From an uncultured Devosia sp. (GTDB lineage Bacteria; Pseudomonadota; Alphaproteobacteria; Rhizobiales; Devosiaceae): DNA of 12,893 nt. The position numbers and the translations under genes are program-made. Positions 5,890 through 12,826 of this stretch are shown in pieces. The notes below the pieces were generated by a model that saw nothing but the letters and a program-made list of their open reading frames with translations, had not been told where the DNA came from and searched no databases. How positions within the stretch are numbered: position 1 is the first letter of the stretch; the number at the start of each line of letters is the position of its first letter. The stretch covers positions 1 to 12,893 of the forward strand of contig CAMLOA010000015.1 in NCBI GenBank assembly GCA_946481445.1, given 5' to 3'.

Positions 5890-6546
5890 CTACTCCCGCG
5901 TCCTGAGCCTGGTCTTCTGCACCCCGTCCGGGCCAAAATTGTCCGGGCTGAGCCATCGCTCATACTCGGCCCGCAAGGCCGGCCACTCGCCATCGATGAT
6001 CGAGAACCAGGCCGTGTCCCGGCTCTCTCCCTTGATGATCATGTCCTGCCGGAACACGCCCTCGAAGCGGAAGCCGAAGCGCTTCGCCGCCGCCTTGGAC
6101 GGTTCATTCTTGTTGTTGCACTTCCACTCGAAGCGCCGATAGCCCAGATCGTCAAAGGCATGCCGGGCAAACAGGTAGAGCGCCTCGGTGGCCAGGGGCG
6201 TGCGCGCCATGGGCAGGCCCCAATAGATGCCCCCGATTTCGATCGAGCCATGCTCGGGCCGGATGCGCATCCAGCCCTGCTGCCCCACCGCCTTGCCGCT
6301 GGCCTTGTCGATGACGGCGACATAGCTGGGGTCGGCAATGGCCCTGGCCTCCCCGATGCGCCGTTCCATCTCCACCAGGCTGGCCGGCGCATCCGTGAAC
6401 AGCCAGCGATAGCGCTCGGCGCCGCCTTCCATGGTGGAGACGGCGAACAGATCGGCGGCGTGGCGGGTCTCGATCGGCTCGAGCCGGACGTAGCGGCCCT
6501 CCAGCACGAGGCGTTGGGGGGCCGACTTGGCGGGTGCGATGGTCAT
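5890..6546 (-). CDS. GNAT-family N-acetyltransferase, RimJ/RimL type
   Basis: A 218-residue cytoplasmic protein of the GNAT fold that should move an acetyl group from acetyl-CoA to an amine; the acceptor is unknown. It opens with LVLEGRYVRLEPIETRHAADL, the usual start of RimJ/RimL-like enzymes. SYVAVIDKASGKAVGQQGWM forms the central strands, then ARTPLATEALYLFARHAFDDLG the CoA-binding region. NEPSKAAAKRFGFRFEGVFR and RDTAWFSIIDGEW complete the fold. The RTPLATEA loop replaces the textbook R/QxxGxG/A pattern, as is usual in this subfamily. The ATG at 6546-6544 overlaps the stop of the SDR gene by ATGA, so it is translated as the last member of the ycaQ-queG-SDR-GNAT operon. Confidence 0.92.
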   Translation of the reverse strand: MTIAPAKSAPQRLVLEGRYVRLEPIETRHAADLFAVSTMEGGAERYRWLFTDAPASLVEMERRIGEARAIADPSYVAVIDKASGKAVGQQGWMRIRPEHGSIEIGGIYWGLPMARTPLATEALYLFARHAFDDLGYRRFEWKCNNKNEPSKAAAKRFGFRFEGVFRQDMIIKGESRDTAWFSIIDGEWPALRAEYERWLSPDNFGPDGVQKTRLRTRE

Positions 6547-7412
6547 GAACGGGTCTCGAAAATGGCCTGGAGGCCGTCGCGATAGGTGGGATGGAGCAAC
6601 TCGATCCCCAGCGCCTGCTTGATAGCCGCATTGGAGACGCGCTTGTTGTCCTTGTAGAAACTGCGCTGCATGGGCGTGAACTGCGCCGTTTCGAAGGGGA
6701 TTTCGGGCGGGGGCTCCACGCCCATCAGCCCGGCGGCATAGGTGACGAGGTCCTGCGGTGGCGCCGGTTCATCGTCGGCGAGGTTGAAGGTCCCCGCCAG
6801 CTGCTGTTCCGCTGCCAGCGCCGTCACCCGCCCGATATCTTCGACATGGATGCGGTTGAACACCTGCCCCGGCTTGACCACGCGCCGCGCCGTGCCATCG
6901 GCCAGCTTGTCGAAGGTCGAGCGCCCAGGCCCGTAGATGCCGGCCAGCCGCAGGATACACAGCGGCACGCCGCGTTGCGCCGCATAGTCGCGCCAGGCCT
7001 GTTCGGCCAGCACGCGGCGGTCGGAGCGGTCATTGCGCGGCACCAACGGCGCCGTCTCGTCGATCCAGGCGCCGCCGAAATCCCCATAGACGCCCACCGT
7101 GCTATAGTAGCAGAGCCATTGCAGGTTCGCCGCCGCATCGAGGTCGGCGCGGTGATGCAGCAGCGCCGGGTCACCCTCGGGTCCGGGCGCAATGGAAAAG
7201 ATCACATGGCTGGCCTGCCTCAGATCCTCGCCCAGGGTCGCGCCCGGCGCGGTGCCGTCGAAGACATGGGCCCTGAGGCCCTGTGCGTCTAACCGTGCCG
7301 CTTTTTCTGCGGTGGTTACGGTGCCCCCTATGACAACATATTGGCCCGAACTGCGCATGTTGATCGAGGCCCATGTGGATGAAAATCCCAGGCCGAAAAA
7401 GAAGGCGTTCAT
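6543..7412 (-). CDS. YeeZ-like NAD(P)-binding SDR protein
   Basis: A 289-residue extended or atypical short-chain dehydrogenase/epimerase-like protein. The N-terminal nucleotide-binding loop is FFFGLGFSS (a GxGxxS form). Other landmarks are HVIFSIAPGPEGDP, the strand YYSTVGVYGDFGG, RRVLAEQAW, ILRLAGIYGPGRS, NRIHVEDIGRV and GTFNLADDEPAPPQD. The STxxVYGD, LRLAGIYGPGR and HVEDI pattern matches E. coli YeeZ as remembered; the biochemical role of that family is unclear. The usual YxxxK catalytic pair is not obvious. The ATG at 7412-7410 overlaps the queG stop by ATGA; an upstream start at 7430 would add six residues and overlap queG further. The downstream GNAT start overlaps this gene's stop in the same way. 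Confidence 0.9.
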   Translation of the reverse strand: MNAFFFGLGFSSTWASINMRSSGQYVVIGGTVTTAEKAARLDAQGLRAHVFDGTAPGATLGEDLRQASHVIFSIAPGPEGDPALLHHRADLDAAANLQWLCYYSTVGVYGDFGGAWIDETAPLVPRNDRSDRRVLAEQAWRDYAAQRGVPLCILRLAGIYGPGRSTFDKLADGTARRVVKPGQVFNRIHVEDIGRVTALAAEQQLAGTFNLADDEPAPPQDLVTYAAGLMGVEPPPEIPFETAQFTPMQRSFYKDNKRVSNAAIKQALGIELLHPTYRDGLQAIFETRS

Positions 7413-8530
7413 GCGATATCCACGGTCCATTCGCTGGCCACCGAGCTATCGCGTTCCCGCGGCCGATAGGCAAGGGCGAGTTCACCGGCCCGGTCCGAAT
7501 CGAGCCGCCGCAGCGCCCAGATCGCCGCGCCGCGCACCAGCGGGTCGGCATCGTCCAGCCGCGCGACAACCAGAGGCACGAGGGTCCTATCCTCGGAATT
7601 GCCAATGGCAATCAACACGTTGCGCAGGAAGCGCCCCAGTCCGATGCGCTTGATGGGCGAGCCGGCGAACAGGGCGCGAAACCCTGCATCATCGAGGCGC
7701 ACCAGGTCGGCCAAAGCCGGCCCCTCCAGCTCCGGCCGCGCCCGCAGCTTTGCCTCCCGGCTCACCGAGGCGAACTTGTTCCAGGGGCACACCGCCAGGC
7801 AATCGTCGCAGCCATAGATGCGGTTGCCCATGGCGGCCCGAAACTCCAATGGAATCTGGGACTTGTGCTCCACCGTCAGATAGGCGAGGCACCGCCGCGA
7901 ATCGAGCTGGAACGGGGCGGGGAAAGCCTGGGTCGGGCAGATATCCAGGCAGCGCGTGCAGGTGCCGCAGCTTTCCTCATGCGGTTTGTCGGCGGGCAGT
8001 TCGGCATCGGTCGCAATGGCGCCCAGGAACAGCCAGGAGCCGAATTCGCGGCTGACCAGCACGGTATGCTTGCCCTGCCAGCCCAGCCCTGCCGCCTCCG
8101 CCAGCGGCTTTTCCATCAGCGGTGCGGTATCGACGAAGACCTTGACCTGCGCCCCGGCGCGCCGGGCCAGCAGGCCCGCCAACTCCTTGAGCTTGCCCTT
8201 GATGATGTCGTGATAGTCCCGGTTGCGGGCATAGACCGAAATGGTCCCACGCGACCTTTCGGCCAGCATGGCGAGCGGTTCGCTCTCCGGCCCGTAGTTT
8301 ATGCCAAGCAATATCAGTGACTTGCCCTCCGGCCACAACCCTTCCGGACTGCCGCGGCGTGCGGCCGTCTCGGCCATCCACTCCATGTCGCCGTGCCAGC
8401 CGGCCGCCAGCGCCAGGCGCAGCTTTTCGGGCAGGTCGGGCCGCGCATCGGCCGGGGTGATGCCGAAGGCATCAAAGCCCAGCGCCCTGGCGCGGAGCTT
8501 CAGTTCCTCGACCAGCCGGGCGGCGTCCAT
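7409..8530 (-). CDS. queG: tRNA epoxyqueuosine(34) reductase QueG
   Basis: QueG carries out the last step of queuosine synthesis: reduction of epoxyqueuosine to queuosine at the wobble base of GUN-anticodon tRNAs, using cobalamin and two 4Fe-4S clusters. The 373-residue protein has the N-terminal catalytic domain with FGITPADARPDLPEKL and VDTAPLMEKPLAE, where Asp134 matches the catalytic Asp134 of B. subtilis QueG as remembered. The clusters are bound by Cys188, 191, 194 and 198 (CGTCTRCLDICP) and Cys214, 241, 244 and 248 (CDDCLAVCPWN). A C-terminal HEAT-like repeat region for tRNA begins near residue 300 (FLRNVLIAIGN, RLDDADPLVRGAAIWALRRL). The start is ATG at 8530-8528, three bases after the stop of the ycaQ-type gene. 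All key residues are present. Confidence 0.97.
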   Translation of the reverse strand: MDAARLVEELKLRARALGFDAFGITPADARPDLPEKLRLALAAGWHGDMEWMAETAARRGSPEGLWPEGKSLILLGINYGPESEPLAMLAERSRGTISVYARNRDYHDIIKGKLKELAGLLARRAGAQVKVFVDTAPLMEKPLAEAAGLGWQGKHTVLVSREFGSWLFLGAIATDAELPADKPHEESCGTCTRCLDICPTQAFPAPFQLDSRRCLAYLTVEHKSQIPLEFRAAMGNRIYGCDDCLAVCPWNKFASVSREAKLRARPELEGPALADLVRLDDAGFRALFAGSPIKRIGLGRFLRNVLIAIGNSEDRTLVPLVVARLDDADPLVRGAAIWALRRLDSDRAGELALAYRPRERDSSVASEWTVDIA

Positions 8531-8533
8531 CGC

Positions 8534-9679
8534 TCAGGCGCCGAACTGGAAGCGGGCGAAGCGGTCGAGCGCTTCGGCAATGGCCACATTGCCCTCGTGC
8601 CCACGCTCCTCGATCGTCGTCCATTTCTGGATCATCAGCTTCCCCGCCACCCTGTCGGCCTTGATGTCGATGGCCGCCACAATGGTATCACCCAGGAGCA
8701 CCGGCAGGGCAAAATAACCCAGCCTGCGCTTGTCCGCCGGCACATAGGCTTCGAACAGATAGTCGAAATCGAAGAAGAGTTTCAGGCGCTTGCGCTGGAT
8801 GATCAGCGGGTCGAAGGGCGAAAGCACATGCACAAGGCCCGGGGCCTCGGCACCGGTGGCCTCCAGCACGTCCGGCTCGGCCCAGTGCTGGCTCCTGTCC
8901 TGCCCCTCGATCGTCACCGGCACCAGCAGCCTGCGCCTGACCCGGCTCTCGATCAGCTCCCGCACCGCCTTCTTGGATGGCGCGTCGAGGTGACAGATCG
9001 AATCGAGGCTCACCAGCCCCTGGCTGCGCAGCGCCCGATCGAGCTTGTAGGTGGCCACCTGCCGGTCCGTCGCCGGCCTGGGCGCCTTGTCCCAGCCGAA
9101 ATGGCGATGCATCAGGTCATAGGTCTTGACCATGCCCTGCCGCTGCGACACCGCCACCAGCCCCTGATAGAACATCAGCTGCAACACGCGCTTGGATGGC
9201 TTGCGGCTGGCCCAGGGATGGTTCTTCTCCACCAGTTCATCATCGTCGATGTCGCGGATCGACAGCGGCCCCTCGGTCTTGAGCCGCCGCGTCATGGCGC
9301 TGATCTCGGCTTTGCTCACCGTGCCGAACCAGGCGCTTGGCTTGTCCCGATAGGCCTTCATGGCCGGCACGAAATAGGGCAGGTCCGACGTGGGCACGAA
9401 GCTGAGGGCATGCGTCCAGTATTCGAAGACGGACTTGTCGCCGGCCTGCGCCGAGGTGAGATGATCGCGCCTGTAGCCGGGCATGCGGCTCCACAGGATG
9501 TGATGGTGGCAACGCTCGACGACATTGATGGTGTCGATCTGCACATAGCCCAGATGCGCTATCGCGGATGCCACGGCCGCCGGTCCGGCGCCGAAGGGGT
9601 CGGCCTGGTCGAGCTTCTGCGCCGCGATCCAGATGTGGCGGGCTTGGGCCGGGGAGATGGTGAGGGTCTTGTTGGGCAA
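8534..9679 (-). CDS. ycaQ: YcaQ/AlkX-type winged-helix DNA glycosylase
   Basis: A 381-residue protein of the HTH_42 family (PF06224). Members excise alkylated bases; E. coli YcaQ (AlkX) unhooks interstrand crosslinks. The catalytic QxD motif is Gln47-Ile-Asp49 in YVQIDTINVVERCHHH. FEYWTHALSFVP, SKRVLQLMFYQGLVAVS, VHVLSPFDPLIIQRKR and LFDFDYLFEAYVPADKRRLG follow in the order seen in YcaQ. The start is a TTG at 9679-9677: an in-frame TGA lies six codons upstream, the next Met is residue 66, and TISPAQARHIWIAAQ aligns with the E. coli N-terminus. AAGG lies nine bases before the TTG. It is the first gene of the operon and is followed at once by queG, suggesting shared expression rather than a proven joint function. 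Confidence 0.93.
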   Translation of the reverse strand: MPNKTLTISPAQARHIWIAAQKLDQADPFGAGPAAVASAIAHLGYVQIDTINVVERCHHHILWSRMPGYRRDHLTSAQAGDKSVFEYWTHALSFVPTSDLPYFVPAMKAYRDKPSAWFGTVSKAEISAMTRRLKTEGPLSIRDIDDDELVEKNHPWASRKPSKRVLQLMFYQGLVAVSQRQGMVKTYDLMHRHFGWDKAPRPATDRQVATYKLDRALRSQGLVSLDSICHLDAPSKKAVRELIESRVRRRLLVPVTIEGQDRSQHWAEPDVLEATGAEAPGLVHVLSPFDPLIIQRKRLKLFFDFDYLFEAYVPADKRRLGYFALPVLLGDTIVAAIDIKADRVAGKLMIQKWTTIEERGHEGNVAIAEALDRFARFQFGA

Positions 9680-9867
9680 GATGGAAGGCCTTGGTCAGGT
9701 ATGCGGACCATCGGCAATATTAGCCGGCAACGTCAACCGGTGGCAGGAGGTAACAAAGAGGCGGGGGGTTGGCGTCTTCGACGCCGCAGCCTCCGCTAAC
9801 TTTTGTCCGCAAACTTCGAGCAGAGCCACAAGGGCTTGCCGAGCCGAAGCTGCAACGCAGCGAAGGC
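9680..9867. other. Spacer between ycaQ and tRNA-Ala with two short hairpins
   Basis: No gene was found in these 188 bases. GGCGTC-TTC-GACGCC (9771-9785) and GCTGC-AAC-GCAGC (9849-9861) are perfect small hairpins downstream of the tRNA on its own strand. Neither has a U-tract, so they may help 3' processing or weak termination of the tRNA transcript. The ycaQ promoter should lie here, but no convincing -35/-10 pair was identified. Confidence 0.4.
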
Positions 9868-9943
<76 letters not shown>

Positions 9944-10013
9944 ATTCCATTGGGTGGTCCGGCGGGGTGACCCGTCCGAAGCGAGGCGGAACCTATTGGA
10001 TGATTCCGGCTGG

Positions 10014-10073
10014 CGCAAGTGCCTTGCGACACTTTTTTGACCCGCCGCCGGATTGCTCATCGCGACGGGTCAA
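10014..10073. other. Two adjacent inverted repeats between tRNA-Ala and the FYDLN gene
   Basis: CGCAAG-TGC-CTTGCG (10014-10028) is a perfect hairpin followed on the plus strand by ACAC and six T. TTGACCCG (10037-10044) and CGGGTCAA (10066-10073) form a second stem with a 21-nt loop, 13 bases after the FYDLN stop on the minus strand. The second could be its transcript-end structure but lacks a U-tract on that strand. The first looks like a plus-strand terminator, yet no plus-strand gene lies upstream. Confidence 0.35.
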
Positions 10074-10085
10074 GTCATTGAAAAA

Positions 10086-10496
10086 TCAGCGGTCTTCGTC
10101 ACCACCGACGTCGAAGCCGAGTTCGTCGTCTTCCTCGTCATCGGTTTCGAGGAACACATCCTCGTCGTCGTCGCCCAATTCCTCGTCGACTTCGACATCG
10201 ACATCGTCGGTCTCGGGGATATCCTCGTCGCCGGACTCTTCGGCGTCGGCATCCTCGAGCGAGACGAGTTCGGGTGCCGCGGCATCTTCTTCCTCGATCT
10301 CTTCTTCGTTCTCGTCCTCGTCGTCGATCTTGCGGGCGGTGGCCGGCGAGGGCTTGCCGGCGAGAACCTGCTCGAAATAGGACCGCGGATAGCTCTTGCC
10401 GGTATAGGGCGAGACGATGGGGTCCATGTTGAGGTCGTAGAACTTCTTGCCCGTATCGGGGTCGGTCCGCTTGGTGCCGCGTTCGGAACTGGCCAT
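10086..10496 (-). CDS. FYDLN-acid domain protein (TIGR02300 family)
   Basis: A 136-residue conserved alphaproteobacterial protein of unknown function. Residues 7-41 form the conserved head (GTKRTDPDTGKKFYDLN, DPIVSPYTGKSYPRSYF). The rest is extremely acidic and low in complexity, with long runs of Asp and Glu (about 56-136), so it is probably disordered. In other family members the head looks like a zinc ribbon with CxxC pairs; here those places hold TDPDTG and SPYTG, so no metal site is expected. The ATG at 10496-10494 has a good GAGGAA ribosome site; the longer frame to 10565 is not supported. It is divergent from aroA, the arrangement I recall across the order. Confidence 0.92.
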   Translation of the reverse strand: MASSERGTKRTDPDTGKKFYDLNMDPIVSPYTGKSYPRSYFEQVLAGKPSPATARKIDDEDENEEEIEEEDAAAPELVSLEDADAEESGDEDIPETDDVDVEVDEELGDDDEDVFLETDDEEDDELGFDVGGDEDR

Positions 10497-10554
10497 GATG
10501 TTCCTCGTAATGGGAGATGCGGCCCCTGATAGGACCGCCGTTTCGGTCAGTCCG

Positions 10555-10581
10555 GTTATGGGCAAAGCAAAGCCCTGTCAA
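10555..10581 (-). promoter_or_regulatory. Candidate sigma-70 promoter of the FYDLN-acid gene
   Basis: A consensus -35 box TTGACA (10581-10576) is followed after 15 bases by CATAAC (10560-10555), about 60 bases before the start codon. The spacer is short, so the exact -10 is uncertain. A 7-bp inverted repeat, TTTCGGT (10541-10547) and ACCGAAA (10582-10588), brackets the promoter and could be an operator. Confidence 0.45.
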
Positions 10582-10663
10582 ACCGAAAATGTGGAGAGCC
10601 GATCTCTGGCGGCGCGGCAATGGTGGCAGAGCGTGCCGGTCCCGTGCTAAGGCGCGTTCGCCC

Positions 10664-12016
10664 ATGACCCAGACCGCCTCCGCACCAGTTCCTCTTGCCG
10701 CCCATGGCGCCGACCCCCTCACGGGGCGTTTCGCGACACCTGGCGACAAGGCGATCTCGCATCGCGCGCTGATCATCGGCGCCCTGGCGGTGGGACGCAC
10801 GACGATCGAAGGCCTGCTGGAGGCCGATGACGTGCTGGCGACCGCCGCCGCCTTGCGGCAACTGGGGGTCGGCATCGAAAGGGGCGAGGCGGCCTGGCTG
10901 GTGGATGGGCTGGGCGTCAACGGCCTGCTGGAGCCACGCGAACCGCTCAATCTGGGCAATTCGGGTACGGGCGCCCGCCTGTTGATGGGATTGCTGGCCG
11001 CCTATCCGTTCGCCACCCGTGTCGAGGGCGGCCCGACGCTTGAGCGGCGTCCGATGCGGCCGCTACTCGATGCGCTGGAGCCGGTCGGGGTCTCTGTCGA
11101 GCCTGCGGGCGGGGAGGGCCTGCCGCTCACGCTGCGCGGCTCGCGCTGGCCACTGCCGGTCAGCCAGAGGCTCGCCGTGGCCGATGACCAGATCAAATCC
11201 GCCCTGCTGCTGGCCGGCCTGCACGTGGCGGCGATCACCACGCTGGTCGAGCCCGGTCCCAGCCGCGACCATACCGAAAACCTGCTCTCGGCCTTCGGCG
11301 CCGACATATCGAGCGTGACCGGCCCGGACGGGAAGATCACCATCACCCTTGCGGGCCTGCCCGAACTCAAGCCACGCCATGTCGTGGTGCCGGGCGATCC
11401 GTCTTCGGCGGCCTATGCCATCGTTGCGGCCCTGTGCGTGCCCGGCTCGGACCTGCTGGTGGAGAATGTCCTGATCAATCCCACCCGCACGGGCCTCATC
11501 GATACGCTGCTGCAGATGGGCGGGGACATATCGTTCCTCAACCAGCATGAAAGTGGCGGCGAGCACGTTGCGGACCTCAGGGTGCGCTCGTCCCGCATGA
11601 AAGGCGTCCACGTGGATGCCGCCCATGCTGCCGCCATGCTGGACGACATTCCGGCCCTGGCCGTGGCCGCCGCCTTTGCCCAGGGCGAAACGCGCATCGA
11701 GGGCCTGGCCGCCCTGCGGGTGCAGGAATGCGACCGGCTGGCCGCGGCCTTTGACGGTCTGGTGGCCAACCAGGTCGACGCCAAGCAGCCCGGCGACGCG
11801 CTGATCATTGCCGGAGGGGGCAGGGTCGAGGGCGGCGGGCTGGTCGAAAGCCGCGGCGATCACCGCATTGCCATGAGCTTCTTGGTGCTTGGCCTGGGCA
11901 GCCGTCACAAGGTTACACTGGACGATACAGCGCCGATCGGCGCAAGTTTCCCCGGCTTCGTCGCCACCATGACGGAGCTCGGGGCCCGCTTCGAACAGGT
12001 CAAGGGGAAGCCATGA
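10664..12016 (+). CDS. aroA: 3-phosphoshikimate 1-carboxyvinyltransferase (EPSP synthase), atypical active site
   Basis: AroA joins PEP and shikimate-3-phosphate (S3P) to EPSP, the sixth step of the shikimate pathway. The 450-residue protein covers both domains and is most like the class II enzymes such as CP4: PGDKAISHRAL (26-36), GNSGTGARLLMG (98-109), ERRPM (127-131), RDHTENLLSAFGA (201-213), VPGDPSSAAY (242-251), DDIPALAVAAAFA (327-339), DHRIAMSFLV (399-408), SFPGF. Lys29, Arg34, Arg129, Gln176, Arg201, Asp327, Glu354, Arg357, His400 and Arg401 are kept. Ala30, Asp174-Asp175 and Gln353 replace residues that are Ser, Ser-Ala/Ser and Lys in characterised enzymes and contact S3P. Gly101 stands where CP4 has Ala100. 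The ATG at 10664 has AAGG upstream. It overlaps cmk by ATGA. Genomic position strongly says aroA; activity should not be assumed. Confidence 0.93.
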   Translation: MTQTASAPVPLAAHGADPLTGRFATPGDKAISHRALIIGALAVGRTTIEGLLEADDVLATAAALRQLGVGIERGEAAWLVDGLGVNGLLEPREPLNLGNSGTGARLLMGLLAAYPFATRVEGGPTLERRPMRPLLDALEPVGVSVEPAGGEGLPLTLRGSRWPLPVSQRLAVADDQIKSALLLAGLHVAAITTLVEPGPSRDHTENLLSAFGADISSVTGPDGKITITLAGLPELKPRHVVVPGDPSSAAYAIVAALCVPGSDLLVENVLINPTRTGLIDTLLQMGGDISFLNQHESGGEHVADLRVRSSRMKGVHVDAAHAAAMLDDIPALAVAAAFAQGETRIEGLAALRVQECDRLAAAFDGLVANQVDAKQPGDALIIAGGGRVEGGGLVESRGDHRIAMSFLVLGLGSRHKVTLDDTAPIGASFPGFVATMTELGARFEQVKGKP

Positions 12017-12651
12017 TCATCGCCGTCGACGGACCCGCCGCCTCGGGCAAGGGCACGCTGGCCTCGGGCCTGGCCCGCCACTACAACCTGCCCCATCTGG
12101 ACACGGGTCTGCTCTATCGTGCCGTCGGGCGCGCAGTGGAGCAATATGAGAACACACCCGAGTTCGAGCTGCGCGCCATCGCCGCGGCCCAGACGCTGGA
12201 CGAGCACGATATCGAGCCCGAATTCCTGCTCTCGGCCAAGATCGGCAATCTCGCCTCCAAGGTGGCGGTGATCGGTGCGGTGCGGCATGCCCTGTTCGAC
12301 TATCAGCGCGAATTTGCCGCCCAGGAAGGCGGCGCCGTGCTGGACGGGCGCGATATCGGCACGGTCATCGCCCCCGATGCCGACGTCAAGCTCTTCATCC
12401 AGGCCGACAGCAAGGCGCGCATGGAGCGGCGCGCCCGCCAGCTCGAGGCCCGCGGCCAGGTGGTCGACCGCTACGCGCTCTATCACCAGATCGAGGAGCG
12501 GGACGCCCGCGACATGGCCAATCCCAATGGCGGCTTCTACAAGGCGGAAGACGCACACTTGCTCGATACGACACTTCTCGATATAGAGGCCGCACTCCGC
12601 GCTGCCATCGCGATTGTCGATGGGACCATGGCGCGCAAGGCAGGGGCCTAG
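12013..12651 (+). CDS. cmk: (d)CMP kinase
   Basis: Cytidylate kinase moves a phosphate from ATP to CMP or dCMP, recycling pyrimidine nucleotides. The 212-residue protein starts MIIAVDGPAASGKGT, with the P-loop at residues 7-15. LDTGLLYR (29-36), DGRDIGTVIAPDAD (111-124), RRARQLEARG (139-148), ERDARDM (162-168) and DAHLLDTT (180-187) follow. Arg163 and Asp167 match E. coli Arg181 and Asp185 of the base pocket as remembered, but the next block reads ANPNGGFYKA where rhizobial enzymes I recall have GRxDxPLKPA, so Asn170 takes the place of Arg188. The ATG at 12013 overlaps the aroA stop by ATGA and has a strong purine-rich ribosome site (AAGGGGAAG, 12002-12010). aroA-cmk-rpsA is a common gene order. 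Confidence 0.95.
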   Translation: MIIAVDGPAASGKGTLASGLARHYNLPHLDTGLLYRAVGRAVEQYENTPEFELRAIAAAQTLDEHDIEPEFLLSAKIGNLASKVAVIGAVRHALFDYQREFAAQEGGAVLDGRDIGTVIAPDADVKLFIQADSKARMERRARQLEARGQVVDRYALYHQIEERDARDMANPNGGFYKAEDAHLLDTTLLDIEAALRAAIAIVDGTMARKAGA

Positions 12652-12826
12652 AGGACTTCTAGACACCCAAATCCATCCTTGCGCGGTTCGGCCCCGGCCA
12701 TCACCAGCGACCCGCCGGAAATACCTCAAATCAACGTTTGATCGGGCGCTCGCGCGCCGGCGTTTCCGTTTTGGGAATGGCGGGTTTCCGGTCCTCAACC
12801 CAACCCCCGGTGCAGGAGAGAAGATT
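12652..12826 (+). other. rpsA leader / cmk-rpsA spacer
   Basis: These 175 bases hold no gene. GGCGC-TCGC-GCGCC (12745-12758) is a compact hairpin followed by a T-richer stretch. CCCGCC (12711-12716) can pair with GGCGGG (12779-12784), or the overlapping CCGGAAA (12715-12721) with TTTCCGG (12785-12791), so two folds may compete. S1 genes are often self-regulated through their leader, so this is a candidate control region. AGGAG (12814-12818) is the rpsA ribosome site. Confidence 0.4.

Noticed and set aside
5685..5993. Frames giving peptides such as SRESGNP and VPACAGMT
   Set aside because: These are translations of the 30-bp intergenic repeats, not genes.
7373..9799. Long plus-strand frames opposite queG and ycaQ (315 and 468 codons)
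   Set aside because: They are antisense shadows; the opposite strand carries complete, motif-rich genes.
10664..12016. aroA as a pseudogene
   Set aside because: The frame is intact over 450 codons, with most catalytic residues and an overlap with cmk, so it is kept as a gene with an unusual active site.
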